A stretch of 12,725 nt of DNA from an uncultured Lachnobacterium sp. (GTDB lineage Bacteria; Bacillota; Clostridia; Lachnospirales; Lachnospiraceae), in the NCBI GenBank assembly GCA_900549895.1, contig URQG01000030.1, positions 1 through 12,725 on the forward strand, written 5' to 3'. Each line of letters starts with the position of its first letter. The stretch's first letter is position 1. The notes under the pieces were generated by a model, which was given only the letters and a program-made list of their open reading frames with translations, ran no database searches and was not told where the DNA came from. This document shows positions 7,101 through 12,725 of the stretch, in pieces. Both the position numbers and the translations under genes were made by a program.

Positions 7101-8027
7101 TTAAAACAAAGAGGTCGAAAGATATCGCTCTCCGGTATCCGGCAGCAATACCACAATTCGCTTACCTGCATTCTCCGGTCTCTTCGCAAGTTCGGTTGCC
7201 GCCCAAAGCGCCGCTCCCGATGAAATTCCAACAAGAAGTCCGTCCGATTTTGCAACCTCACGCGCTGTCTCAAACGCTTCCTCGTTGCCAACCTTGATGA
7301 TCTCGTCCACAAGGCTCATATCCATAACCTTCGGAATAAATCCGGCGCCGATTCCCTGAATCTTGTGCGGTCCCGGCTTCTCTCCGGATAATACGGCCGA
7401 TGTTGCCGGCTCCACAGCGATAATTTTCACGTTCGGATTCTTCTCCCGAAGTCCCTCTCCGGTTCCGGTCAGTGTTCCACCGGTTCCTACGGATGAAACA
7501 AAGATATCCACATTACCGTCCGTATCGTTCCAGATTTCCTGTGCGGTCGTTGCCTTATGGATTGCCGGATTGGCTTCATTCTCAAACTGCTGCGGAATGA
7601 ATGCGTTTCCATATTCTTCTTTCAGCTGCGCCGCCTTCTCGATCGCACCCCGCATTCCTGCGCGTCCCGGTGTCAACACGATCTCTGCGCCGAGCGCCTT
7701 CACGATCTTGCGCCGCTCCATGCTCATCGTATCCGGCATCGTCAGGATCAGATGCAATCCCTTAGCTGCCGTCACGAAAGCAAGTCCGATTCCGGTGTTG
7801 CCGCTTGTCGGTTCGATGATCACCGTATCCTGATTGATCTTTCCTTCCTTAATTCCCTGCTCGATCATTGCATTCGCCACACGATCCTTGACACTTCCCA
7901 GCGGATTAAAATATTCCAGCTTTGCTACAATCTGTGCGCCAAGCGAATTCTTCTTCTCATAATTGGATAATTCCAGTAACGGCGTGCCTCCGATCAGCTC
8001 CGTCAATTGTTTTGCAATCTTCTCCAT
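7101..8027 (-). CDS. cysK: Cysteine synthase A (O-acetylserine sulfhydrylase)
   Basis: This PLP enzyme joins sulfide to O-acetylserine to make cysteine, the last step of sulfate assimilation. The 308-residue length matches the family. The PLP-binding lysine is K47 in NPLGSVKDR, the substrate loop TSGNTG is at 74-79, the phosphate-binding GTGGT loop is near residue 180, and SSGAA lies near the C-terminus. The end LPDTGERYLST is typical of CysK. The start ATG 8027 has GAGGG 8 bases upstream. A strong promoter lies at 8068-8096, so this gene probably heads the whole sulfate operon; the 65-bp gap to sbp holds no clear terminator. Confidence 0.96.
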   Translation of the reverse strand: MEKIAKQLTELIGGTPLLELSNYEKKNSLGAQIVAKLEYFNPLGSVKDRVANAMIEQGIKEGKINQDTVIIEPTSGNTGIGLAFVTAAKGLHLILTMPDTMSMERRKIVKALGAEIVLTPGRAGMRGAIEKAAQLKEEYGNAFIPQQFENEANPAIHKATTAQEIWNDTDGNVDIFVSSVGTGGTLTGTGEGLREKNPNVKIIAVEPATSAVLSGEKPGPHKIQGIGAGFIPKVMDMSLVDEIIKVGNEEAFETAREVAKSDGLLVGISSGAALWAATELAKRPENAGKRIVVLLPDTGERYLSTSLF

Positions 8028-8067
8028 AAACGGTTCCCTCTTATGTTCTGCAAATATGTTATGGCCT

Positions 8068-8096
8068 ATGATACCCCACTATTCCTATCATGTCAA
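8068..8096 (-). promoter_or_regulatory. Sigma-A type promoter of the cysK-sbp-cysTWA-apr-cysD operon
   Basis: The minus strand reads TTGACA (8096-8091), a 17-base spacer, then TATCAT (8073-8068). This is a perfect -35 box and a near-consensus -10 box. Transcription should start near 8061, giving a leader of about 34 bases before the cysK ATG. Confidence 0.8.
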
Positions 8097-8112
8097 TAGG
8101 CATTGTGGGTAT
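8071..8112. promoter_or_regulatory. Imperfect dyad over the cysK promoter (candidate operator)
   Basis: The arm ATACCCCACTATTCCTAT (8071-8088) is mirrored by ATAGGCATTGTGGGTAT (8096-8112), with exact CCTAT/ATAGG inner arms and ACCC/GGGT outer blocks. The dyad overlaps the -35 box and spacer, where a repressor would block RNA polymerase. An Rrf2-type cysteine regulator (CymR/IscR-like) is a reasonable guess from the pathway, but the protein is not identified here. Confidence 0.5.
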
Positions 8113-8137
8113 TATGTATAAAATTGCATTTTATACC

Positions 8138-8194
8138 AAAAAATCCCCCTTGAGGGAATCCGGTTTCAACGCCGCATTCTCCCAAAGGGGATTT
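8138..8194 (-). terminator. Intrinsic terminator after the trxA-C_GCAxxG unit
   Basis: On the minus strand AAATCCCC (8194-8187) pairs with GGGGGATTT (8149-8141). The loop refolds into a nested GGGA...TCCC stem, and the structure ends in a run of six T. It lies 60 bp after the stop of the 8254 gene and just upstream of the cysK promoter, insulating the two units. The bases between, 8195-8253, hold only a weak GAAGC/GCTTC dyad and no gene. Confidence 0.8.
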
Positions 8195-8253
8195 GCTCTA
8201 CTCGAAGCAGTGCGCCTAAGCCACGAAACGCTTCGGTTATGGTCTTTCCATTT

Positions 8254-8649
8254 TTATTTATCTCCAACCATCTCATCAATGAGTTCAATCGACTCACAGA
8301 TCATCCGGTCACAATGTGTTTTCTTATCGCCACCCCTGGCGGCGTTTGCGCGGAGCAGTTCCGCACAATTGACCATTCCGTCATGCTTGTTTGCGATTGC
8401 CTCACGGAACTCATGTACTGCCATCGGGCTTTGTACACCTTCCGCGCCGAGTACGAGCAGACCTCCTGTGATCGCACCGCAGAGTTCTCCGCACTTCATT
8501 CCACCGCCGAGATTGCATCCGATTCCGGCAGCGGTCTCCTCAGTGATGCCAAGATCCTTGGCATAGGCACGCATGATCGTCTGCGCACAGTTATTTACCA
8601 TTGGAGTCTCATTGCGAAGCTCCATTGCTTTTGCTATATGTTTGTTCAT
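8254..8649 (-). CDS. C_GCAxxG_C_C family putative redox protein
   Basis: This 131-residue cytoplasmic protein matches the C_GCAxxG_C_C family (Pfam PF09719), named for its conserved cysteine pattern. Cysteines are at 21, 45, 53, 57, 95, 113 and 118. The core block is GCNLGGGMKCGELCGAITGG (44-63), and NCAELL is at 94-99. There is no signal peptide or membrane span. Family members are thought to be redox-active or metal-binding, but no reaction is established. The gene lies 55 bp after trxA and before a terminator, so the two probably form one transcript. This suggests, without proving it, that thioredoxin reduces this protein or shares its partners. It is separated from cysK by its own terminator. 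Confidence 0.88.
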   Translation of the reverse strand: MNKHIAKAMELRNETPMVNNCAQTIMRAYAKDLGITEETAAGIGCNLGGGMKCGELCGAITGGLLVLGAEGVQSPMAVHEFREAIANKHDGMVNCAELLRANAARGGDKKTHCDRMICESIELIDEMVGDK

Positions 8650-8704
8650 TGTAATTCCTCTTGCTCTCTATATTCTCATGGAACGGTGACTCGAATCGTC
8701 ACTC

Positions 8705-9016
8705 TTATTTCCACATCTTTTCAATTTCAGCCTTGGTTGCAAATCCGATACTCTGCTGTACCGGCTTGCCATCCTTGAACAGGATCAGTGTCGGGATACT
8801 TGCCACGCGATACTTCTGTGCAAGCGGCATCTCATTGTCCACATTGACTTTTCCGACTTTGATCACCCCCTGATTCTCTTCCGCGATCTGTGCAACAACC
8901 GGCGCGATCATCTTACATGGACCGCACCAGGTTGCCCAGAAATCTACGAGTACATAGCCTTCCTGATTTAACACTTCCGCTTCGAAATTATCGGTTGTTA
9001 ATGTTGTCTCTAACAT
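8705..9016 (-). CDS. trxA: Thioredoxin
   Basis: This is a general disulfide reductase of the cytoplasm, recycled by thioredoxin reductase (not in this window). The 103-residue length is standard. The active site WCGPC has cysteines 31 and 34, the cis-proline is P75 (ASIPTL), and the buried aspartate equivalent D25 lies in LVDFWA. The start ATG 9016 has GGAGGT 7 bases upstream. It is the first gene of a two-gene unit with the C_GCAxxG_C_C protein. Classical CysH APS reductases use thioredoxin as donor, but the AprBA type here should not, so placement beside sulfur genes may reflect general thiol balance. Confidence 0.96.
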   Translation of the reverse strand: MLETTLTTDNFEAEVLNQEGYVLVDFWATWCGPCKMIAPVVAQIAEENQGVIKVGKVNVDNEMPLAQKYRVASIPTLILFKDGKPVQQSIGFATKAEIEKMWK

Positions 9017-9067
9017 ATCATCTACCTCCGTCTATAAAAAACTAAGCTTTTTCTCGTTTCTGTGCTT

Positions 9068-9073
9068 ATTATA
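9068..9073 (-). promoter_or_regulatory. Probable -10 box of trxA
   Basis: A perfect TATAAT is read on the minus strand about 52 bases before the trxA start codon. The matching -35 region at about 9091-9096 (CATACA) is weak, so an activator may help, or the promoter may differ in detail. Confidence 0.5.
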
Positions 9074-9110
9074 TCCTCTCTCTGCAACTTTGTATGTAAC
9101 AAAATCACAT

Positions 9111-9127
9111 TTGAAAAACTTTTTCAA
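9111..9127. promoter_or_regulatory. Perfect palindrome upstream of the trxA promoter
   Basis: TTGAAAAA and TTTTTCAA flank a single central base in an exact 17-bp dyad, about 40 bases upstream of the trxA -10 box. The size and position fit a dimeric regulator site. A weak A/T-rich hairpin is the alternative. Confidence 0.4.
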
Positions 9128-9217
9128 TTTGCTCTGTTTCCTTCAAGAAATCGTCATAGTTCATTTTACTCCATCCATTCCAGATCTAAATATTTTACGG
9201 TTGATTCTTATGCGTTG

Positions 9218-9286
9218 TTCATTATATCATGTCACCAAGCGAAGCTTGATGACCTACGCGTGCATCAGCACGCTTCATTATATCAT
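9218..9286. repeat. Double-hairpin module flanked by 13-bp direct repeats
   Basis: The direct repeats TTCATTATATCAT lie at 9218-9230 and 9274-9286. Between them are hairpin A (9231-9240 with 9244-9253, loop GAA, one C/A mismatch that becomes G-U on the minus strand) and hairpin B (GCGTGC 9258-9263 with GCACGC 9268-9273). The layout resembles a small REP or MITE-like element with target duplication. The same region could also hold a plus-strand promoter (TTGATT 9201, 18 bases, TATCAT 9225) for the 9365 gene, which would put the hairpins in its leader. The rest of the 9017-9364 gap shows no gene. Confidence 0.5.
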
Positions 9287-9364
9287 ATTTTTATTCCAAA
9301 CCTCTGCAATGAGAACAAATTATCCGTTGATTTCATCCCGAAAACATGAGATGATAACTACATT

Positions 9365-9652
9365 ATGAGTGAGAATTACAAATTTTTTCAAAACAAAAAA
9401 TGTGAATATTTTCCATGCCACACAGGTATTCCGGAAGCGGACTTTAACTGTCTGTTTTGTTATTGTCCGCTCTATACACTTGGAAAATCCTGTGGTGGTA
9501 ACTGCGAATTTTTAGAAAACGGGATCAAATCCTGCATGCACTGCGGCTTTCCGCATCACCGTAATAACTATGATAAGATAACGAGCCGTTTTCAGGAAAT
9601 TGCAGCCGTTGTGGCAGCTTCAAACAAGGAGGCTGACTCTCATGAAATGTAA
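9365..9652 (+). CDS. Cysteine-rich small domain protein (PF04071-like)
   Basis: This 95-residue protein has nine cysteines (13, 18, 29, 32, 34, 43, 47, 57, 60) and histidines 64 and 65. The pattern NYKFFQNKKCEYFPCH...FNCLFCYCPLY...CGGNC...GIKSCMHCGFPH is that of the cysteine-rich small domain family (PF04071), which probably binds metal. The family is sometimes found near corrinoid genes, but its activity is not established. A tail of about 25 residues follows the domain. The ATG at 9365 has no good ribosome site (only GAGATG about 15 bases upstream), so translation may be weak, leaderless or regulated. The 3' end overlaps the next gene by 11 bp, so the two are co-translated and probably act together. 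Confidence 0.8.
   Translation: MSENYKFFQNKKCEYFPCHTGIPEADFNCLFCYCPLYTLGKSCGGNCEFLENGIKSCMHCGFPHHRNNYDKITSRFQEIAAVVAASNKEADSHEM
9626..9632 (+). promoter_or_regulatory. Ribosome binding site setting the start at 9642
   Basis: AAGGAGG lies inside the upstream gene, 9 bases before ATG 9642. It rules in that start over an in-frame ATG-less extension and the ATG at 9600. Confidence 0.7.
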
Positions 9653-10280
9653 ACTTACCCCCGAATTGTCCTCCGGTGACTGGAAAGACTTTTGCAGCCG
9701 TTTTCATTTTGCTTCGACCGATCTGCCACATATCCAGGCGATCTATACGGCACTGCTGCCACTCGTTGAATGCTATGCGTATTACTCTTTGGATCAGGAT
9801 TTGGATGAGGTTTCTCTTTCTCACTATGCCTATGGATTTGTAGCACTTGGAACCGGTATCGATGAATTATCGGAATTATATCTGAATCATGAGCAGATTC
9901 AGGAAGCATATATTGTGGATTGCATCAGCCTTATGCTCTTATCCAAAGCATATGAAGAGTTTGCACATGTGATAGAAAATCAAACCAACCTGTATCCGGC
10001 AGAATTATCTTTTCTGGGAGATACTTATTCGCTTGACCTTCTTCCACAGATTTATGAACACCTTGCACCGGATACGATCCTGCTTACGGAAGGTCAGATG
10101 CTTCGCCCCCTTAAGACGGCAACGCTCATACTGCATCTGGACACCAAAGCGCATACGGACCTCAAACAATTATGTAATACCTGCGCAACCTGCAAGAATC
10201 TTTCCTGTCCATCCAGAAAGGCTTCGGCCTCACCCCTGCCACACACATATGGCGCCATGCAGATATTTCATAAAAAATAA
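9642..10280 (+). CDS. Protein resembling the methionine synthase (B12-dependent) activation domain
   Basis: From ATG 9642 this is a soluble 212-residue protein. FVALGTGIDE (66-75) followed by a helix-rich stretch, then LLTEGQMLRPLKTATLIL (147-164), resembles the AdoMet-binding activation domain of MetH, where a TLG motif and a TES-x-x-M-x-P motif occur. In MetH this domain lets AdoMet and an electron donor re-methylate oxidised cobalamin. At the C-terminus C178, C181, C184 and C189 form CX2CX2CX4C followed by PSR, a possible metal or Fe-S site that MetH lacks but that I recall in stand-alone clostridial relatives. It overlaps the cysteine-rich gene upstream and converges on the threonine aldolase 6 bp away with no terminator between. 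The family call is by motif resemblance only and the exact role is unknown. Confidence 0.55.
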   Translation: MKCKLTPELSSGDWKDFCSRFHFASTDLPHIQAIYTALLPLVECYAYYSLDQDLDEVSLSHYAYGFVALGTGIDELSELYLNHEQIQEAYIVDCISLMLLSKAYEEFAHVIENQTNLYPAELSFLGDTYSLDLLPQIYEHLAPDTILLTEGQMLRPLKTATLILHLDTKAHTDLKQLCNTCATCKNLSCPSRKASASPLPHTYGAMQIFHKK

Positions 10281-10286
10281 AACGAA

Positions 10287-11303
10287 TTACAATCCGGCAA
10301 TGTCTGCAGTTAACGCATCCACCTCAGCCTGCGTTGTCGCCCAGCTCGTACAGAAGCGCTGAACGTCTCCGTCTTCCTCAAAATAATACTTCTGCGCAAG
10401 CATTTCCTTTTGCTGCTCGGTCAGAATGACAAACTGCTGATTGGTGAAACTTTCCACGGCAAAAGGAATTTTTTTATCCGCAAATGCTTTCTTTATCTGC
10501 ATTGCAAGTTCATCGGCGCGTTTCGTCGCCTCAAAATACTCGCCACTTTCCAGCATCGTTGCGAACTGCAGTCCCATCAGCCAGCCTTTCGCCAGCACAG
10601 CACCGTTCTGCTTCATATAGGCCTTGAATCGATACTTTAGTTCCTGTGCAGTAATGATCAGTGCCTCGCCGAACAAAGCGCCACACTTTGTTCCACCGAT
10701 ATAAAACACATCCGTCAATTCCGCAAAGTCGCCAAGCGTCAGATCATTTTGCTCCGATCCCAGACCGTAACCCATTCGTGCTCCGTCCACGAAAAGATAC
10801 ATGCCGTATTTTGCACACACCTCGTGGATATCGCTGAGCTCCTGCTTGGAATACAGTGTGCCTTTTTCCGTTGGGAACGATACATACACCATCTTTGGCT
10901 CCGTCAGATATTCCGGCGCATCGTTGTCATAATATGCGGCTGCGCACTCTGCAATCTGCTGCGCACTGATTTTACCGTCCGTATTCGGAAGTGCTAAGAT
11001 CTTGTGCCCGGTATTCTCAATCGATGCCGCCTCGTGGCAGTTGATATGTCCGGTATCGGCGGCGATCACGCTTTGTACCGGGGACAATGCAGCTGCGATA
11101 ACCACAAAATTTGCCTGCGTCGCACCCGGAACAAATTTGATCAGTGCATCGTCTTTTGCAATCTGTTTTTTAATCATATCTTCTGCTTTTGCGCACCACT
11201 CGTCTTCCCCGTATCCTGCGTAACTTTCAGTGTTGGTTGCAAGCAGTTCCTTTAATACGGATTCCAGAGCTCCGTGGTTGTAGTCATTGTTAAATCGAAT
11301 CAT
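10287..11303 (-). CDS. ltaE: Low-specificity L-threonine aldolase (beta-eliminating lyase family)
   Basis: This PLP enzyme of fold type I should cleave L-threonine or L-allo-threonine to glycine and acetaldehyde. The 338-residue protein has the N-terminal FNNDYNHGA segment, the PLP-stacking region GHINCHEA (H90), the aspartate-arginine motif VDGARMGYGL (172-181; D173, R176) and the PLP lysine K206 in YIGGTKCGALFGE. The start at 11303 has AGGAGG 5 bases upstream, which overlaps the end of the acetyltransferase gene. That gene's stop lies only 9 bp away, so the two form an operon. The annotation as aldolase is well supported; stereospecificity cannot be told from sequence alone. Confidence 0.9.
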   Translation of the reverse strand: MIRFNNDYNHGALESVLKELLATNTESYAGYGEDEWCAKAEDMIKKQIAKDDALIKFVPGATQANFVVIAAALSPVQSVIAADTGHINCHEAASIENTGHKILALPNTDGKISAQQIAECAAAYYDNDAPEYLTEPKMVYVSFPTEKGTLYSKQELSDIHEVCAKYGMYLFVDGARMGYGLGSEQNDLTLGDFAELTDVFYIGGTKCGALFGEALIITAQELKYRFKAYMKQNGAVLAKGWLMGLQFATMLESGEYFEATKRADELAMQIKKAFADKKIPFAVESFTNQQFVILTEQQKEMLAQKYYFEEDGDVQRFCTSWATTQAEVDALTADIAGL

Positions 11304-11312
11304 TTCTGCCTC

Positions 11313-11768
11313 CTATAAGGACATTTCAAAATATTTTCTTCCGGTCTCATATTCCGCGCCCAATCGCTCATAAAAACCGATTGACGGCGTGTTCCAGTCC
11401 AGACAGCTCCATTCCATCTTCGCGTAGCCCTCTTCCTTTGCTCTCTTTGCAACCGCCTCAAAGAAGTATCTTCCCAATCCGAGACCACGATATCGCTCTC
11501 TGATATACAAGTCTTCCAAATGAATATTCGCACGCGCGGCAAACGAACCGAAGACCGGATAATAAATCGCATATCCGATCGTTTTGCCTTCATATTCTAT
11601 CAATAAAATCGTAGCGATCTTTCTCTCAAAAAGCCAGTAGTGCAGTTGTTCCTGTGTACCTGTCATATCTTCCGGCCGTCTCTCATAAGATGCCATCTCT
11701 TTCACAAGCTCCTGTATGAGCGCGCTTTCTGTCTCCTGTGCTTCTCGTATCGTTACTTTGTCTTTCAT
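11313..11768 (-). CDS. GNAT acetyltransferase, spermidine/thialysine N-acetyltransferase-like
   Basis: From ATG 11768 the protein is 151 residues, a single GNAT domain. The acetyl-CoA pyrophosphate loop is RYRGLGLGRY (92-101), preceded by the strand HLEDLYI (83-89). The segment DWNTPSIGFYERLGA (124-138) resembles spermidine/spermine N1-acetyltransferase and thialysine acetyltransferases (WN-x-PSI-x-FY-x-R-x-GA). The substrate is therefore likely a small amine or amino acid with a side-chain amine, but this is inference. The reading frame extends to an ATG at 11816, but that one has no ribosome site and directly follows a stop. GGAGGG lies 12 bases before 11768, longer than ideal. The gene is first in a pair with the threonine aldolase. 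Confidence 0.82.
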   Translation of the reverse strand: MKDKVTIREAQETESALIQELVKEMASYERRPEDMTGTQEQLHYWLFERKIATILLIEYEGKTIGYAIYYPVFGSFAARANIHLEDLYIRERYRGLGLGRYFFEAVAKRAKEEGYAKMEWSCLDWNTPSIGFYERLGAEYETGRKYFEMSL

Positions 11769-11893
11769 CTGTATTATAATCCCTCCATATTTTAGGTTAC
11801 CTGATTCTGCAGACATTCACATGATTCTCATCTTTATTTTCAAAAGCCTCCTTGTTCCGCCAATAGAGGACCTTTCTTCTACTTTTTAATAAA

Positions 11894-11907
11894 ATTATAG
11901 CATTATA
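11894..11907 (-). promoter_or_regulatory. Possible tandem -10 boxes for the acetyltransferase-aldolase unit
   Basis: Two TATAAT hexamers are read on the minus strand at 11907-11902 and 11899-11894. Neither has a convincing -35 box at 16-18 bases (GGAAAC and TAGAGC). Confidence 0.3.
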
Positions 11908-11923
11908 AGTAAAAAAGCTCTAG

Positions 11924-12062
11924 CGTTTCCGCATATCTCTTGCAACCTTTGTCAGTACGCTTACGGTCGTGGAAGGAAACCATAATGCCACCGTTCACTG
12001 GGGAAGAAAAATAACAAAAAAGGAGTTACAGGAAAGTGGTTTCTATGTGGAAACAAGATATT
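11924..12062 (+). pseudogene. Possible 3' remnant of an unknown gene
   Basis: A stop-free plus-strand frame of 45 codons ends with TGA at 12062. It includes a plausible protein-like stretch (NATVHWGRKITKKELQESGF) but has no start codon with a ribosome site, and a TAG lies directly upstream at 11921. It overlaps the end of the AraC gene by 20 bp. I do not recognise it, and it may be non-coding. Otherwise the gap 11769-12042 shows only the acetyltransferase leader. Confidence 0.2.
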
Positions 12063-12675
12063 GACAGAATGCTTTTCTGTATTTGGAAGGGGATACTCCA
12101 AACTGTTTTTTAAATGCCTTGCTCAGATGAAATTCGTCATAAAATCCATAGTTCAGTGCGACTTCCCGCAAGGTGGTTTCCGGCTGGGTAAGAAGAAACT
12201 GACGAACCATTTCCAATTTGGATTCCATCTGGAAGGCGGAAAAAGTTTTTCCGCAGGCCTGATGGAACCGATTGTTTAATGTACGTTCACAAATAAAATA
12301 GCGGGAAGCAATTTCATGTGCAGAGAAAAAGGTTTGTGGAGTTGCGTGAATGAGCCGGATGATTTCTTCGACAACGGGATCGGAGATCATCCGGTTTGTT
12401 GTATCGGCACATAATTCAGAAATTTCACATAACAGCAGGGAAAACAGCAGAAAAAGGCGGTTTTCCCGTTCTGGTGTCTGGGACCAGGTGAGAGAAATCA
12501 TTTCCTGCATAAGCTGGCGGATGCGCATATCGGACTGACAGTGCAGCAGAGACGGGAAGGAACAAAGGGATGGGGAAAAAGAGGCAGAAGGGAGAGATTC
12601 TGCCGGAGTAGGCTGAACATGCAGATACATATGACGGTTTCCGGGATTACAGAGTTTTTGACCATAATGCTGCTT
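12043..12675 (-). CDS. AraC-family transcriptional regulator (partial, 5' end missing)
   Basis: The C-terminal part of the protein is a typical AraC/XylS double helix-turn-helix domain. The first helix pair is around SAHEIASRYFICERTLNNRFHQ, and the second around TLREVALNYGFYDEFHLSKAF, followed by the family signature FGVSPSKYRK. The upstream 110 or so residues belong to an unassigned sensor region. The genomic frame is open through 12675, where adapter sequence begins, so the true start is missing. The apparent N-terminus MYKRQ comes from the adapter, not the gene. The target is unknown; the neighbours on its side of the contig are not visible. Confidence 0.85.
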   Translation of the reverse strand, partial: KQHYGQKLCNPGNRHMYLHVQPTPAESLPSASFSPSLCSFPSLLHCQSDMRIRQLMQEMISLTWSQTPERENRLFLLFSLLLCEISELCADTTNRMISDPVVEEIIRLIHATPQTFFSAHEIASRYFICERTLNNRFHQACGKTFSAFQMESKLEMVRQFLLTQPETTLREVALNYGFYDEFHLSKAFKKQFGVSPSKYRKAFCQYLVST

Positions 12676-12725
12676 CTGTCTCTTATACACATCTCCGAGC
12701 CCACGAGACGCGTAGTAATCTCGTA
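12676..12725 (+). other. Illumina Nextera adapter with i7 index (non-genomic)
   Basis: 12676-12694 is the 19-base Tn5 mosaic end CTGTCTCTTATACACATCT. 12695-12709 is CCGAGCCCACGAGAC, the Nextera read 2 adapter. 12710-12717 (GCGTAGTA) fits an 8-base i7 index, and 12718-12725 (ATCTCGTA) begins the P7 sequence. This is read-through left at the contig end and should be trimmed. Confidence 0.98.

Noticed and set aside
1..8112. Dissimilatory sulfate respiration locus
   Set aside because: No dsr, qmo or sat gene is seen. The importer, CysD and CysK point to assimilation.
7036..8140. T-box or SAM riboswitch before the sulfur genes
   Set aside because: The cysK leader is only about 34 bases, and neither the T-box GGTGG-type motif nor S-box core sequences were seen.
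8685..8702. Small GTGAC/GTCAC dyad between trxA and the C_GCAxxG_C_C gene
   Set aside because: It has only a five-base stem with no T tract; too weak to call.
11817..11843. Tiny leader ORF (TTG start, 8 codons) after a strong AAGGAGG
   Set aside because: The spacing to the TTG is only 3 bases, the next ATG is 15 bases away, and nothing in the peptide suggests attenuation.
12498..12704. Open frame beginning MGSEMCIRD
   Set aside because: Its N-terminus is translated Nextera adapter and the rest is out of frame with the AraC gene.

Overview
The window looks like a chromosomal contig end from an anaerobic Clostridia bacterium (Firmicutes), most likely Lachnospiraceae. The basis is the strong AGGAGG-type ribosome binding sites, the mid-range GC content, a short cysteine-rich PF04071-like protein, a C_GCAxxG_C_C redox protein and a bacterial lipoprotein. 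The genus cannot be fixed without a search. The last 50 bases (12676-12725) are not genomic: they are an Illumina Nextera adapter with an index, left on the contig end.

Positions 1-8112 (minus strand) hold a sulfate-to-cysteine gene set. In transcription order it is cysK (O-acetylserine sulfhydrylase), a sulfate-binding lipoprotein (sbp), two permeases (cysT, cysW), the ATPase (cysA), an AprA-like flavoprotein, an AprB-like ferredoxin and cysD, which runs off the left edge. All genes point the same way and several are tightly packed or overlap. A clear promoter (TTGACA, 17 bp, TATCAT) lies in front of cysK inside a large imperfect dyad that looks like an operator. Two long hairpins sit in the gaps on either side of aprA. 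Together the genes import sulfate, activate it to APS, reduce APS to sulfite and make cysteine. The APS reduction step is carried out by an AprBA-type enzyme, the form best known from dissimilatory sulfate reducers, rather than by CysH. The sulfite reductase and cysN are not in the window.

Positions 8138-9127 (minus strand) hold trxA followed by a C_GCAxxG_C_C protein and a strong terminator, a small thiol-redox unit upstream of cysK. A roughly 350-bp divergent gap follows, with a perfect palindrome near the trxA promoter and a compact double-hairpin module between 13-bp direct repeats.

Positions 9365-10280 (plus strand) hold two overlapping genes: the PF04071-like cysteine-rich protein, and a protein resembling the AdoMet-binding activation domain of B12-dependent methionine synthase that carries a C-terminal cysteine cluster. 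Positions 10287-11816 (minus strand) hold a GNAT acetyltransferase of the spermidine/thialysine type followed by a low-specificity threonine aldolase. From 11924 there is a possible degraded coding fragment, and then an AraC-family regulator whose 5' end is cut by the adapter.
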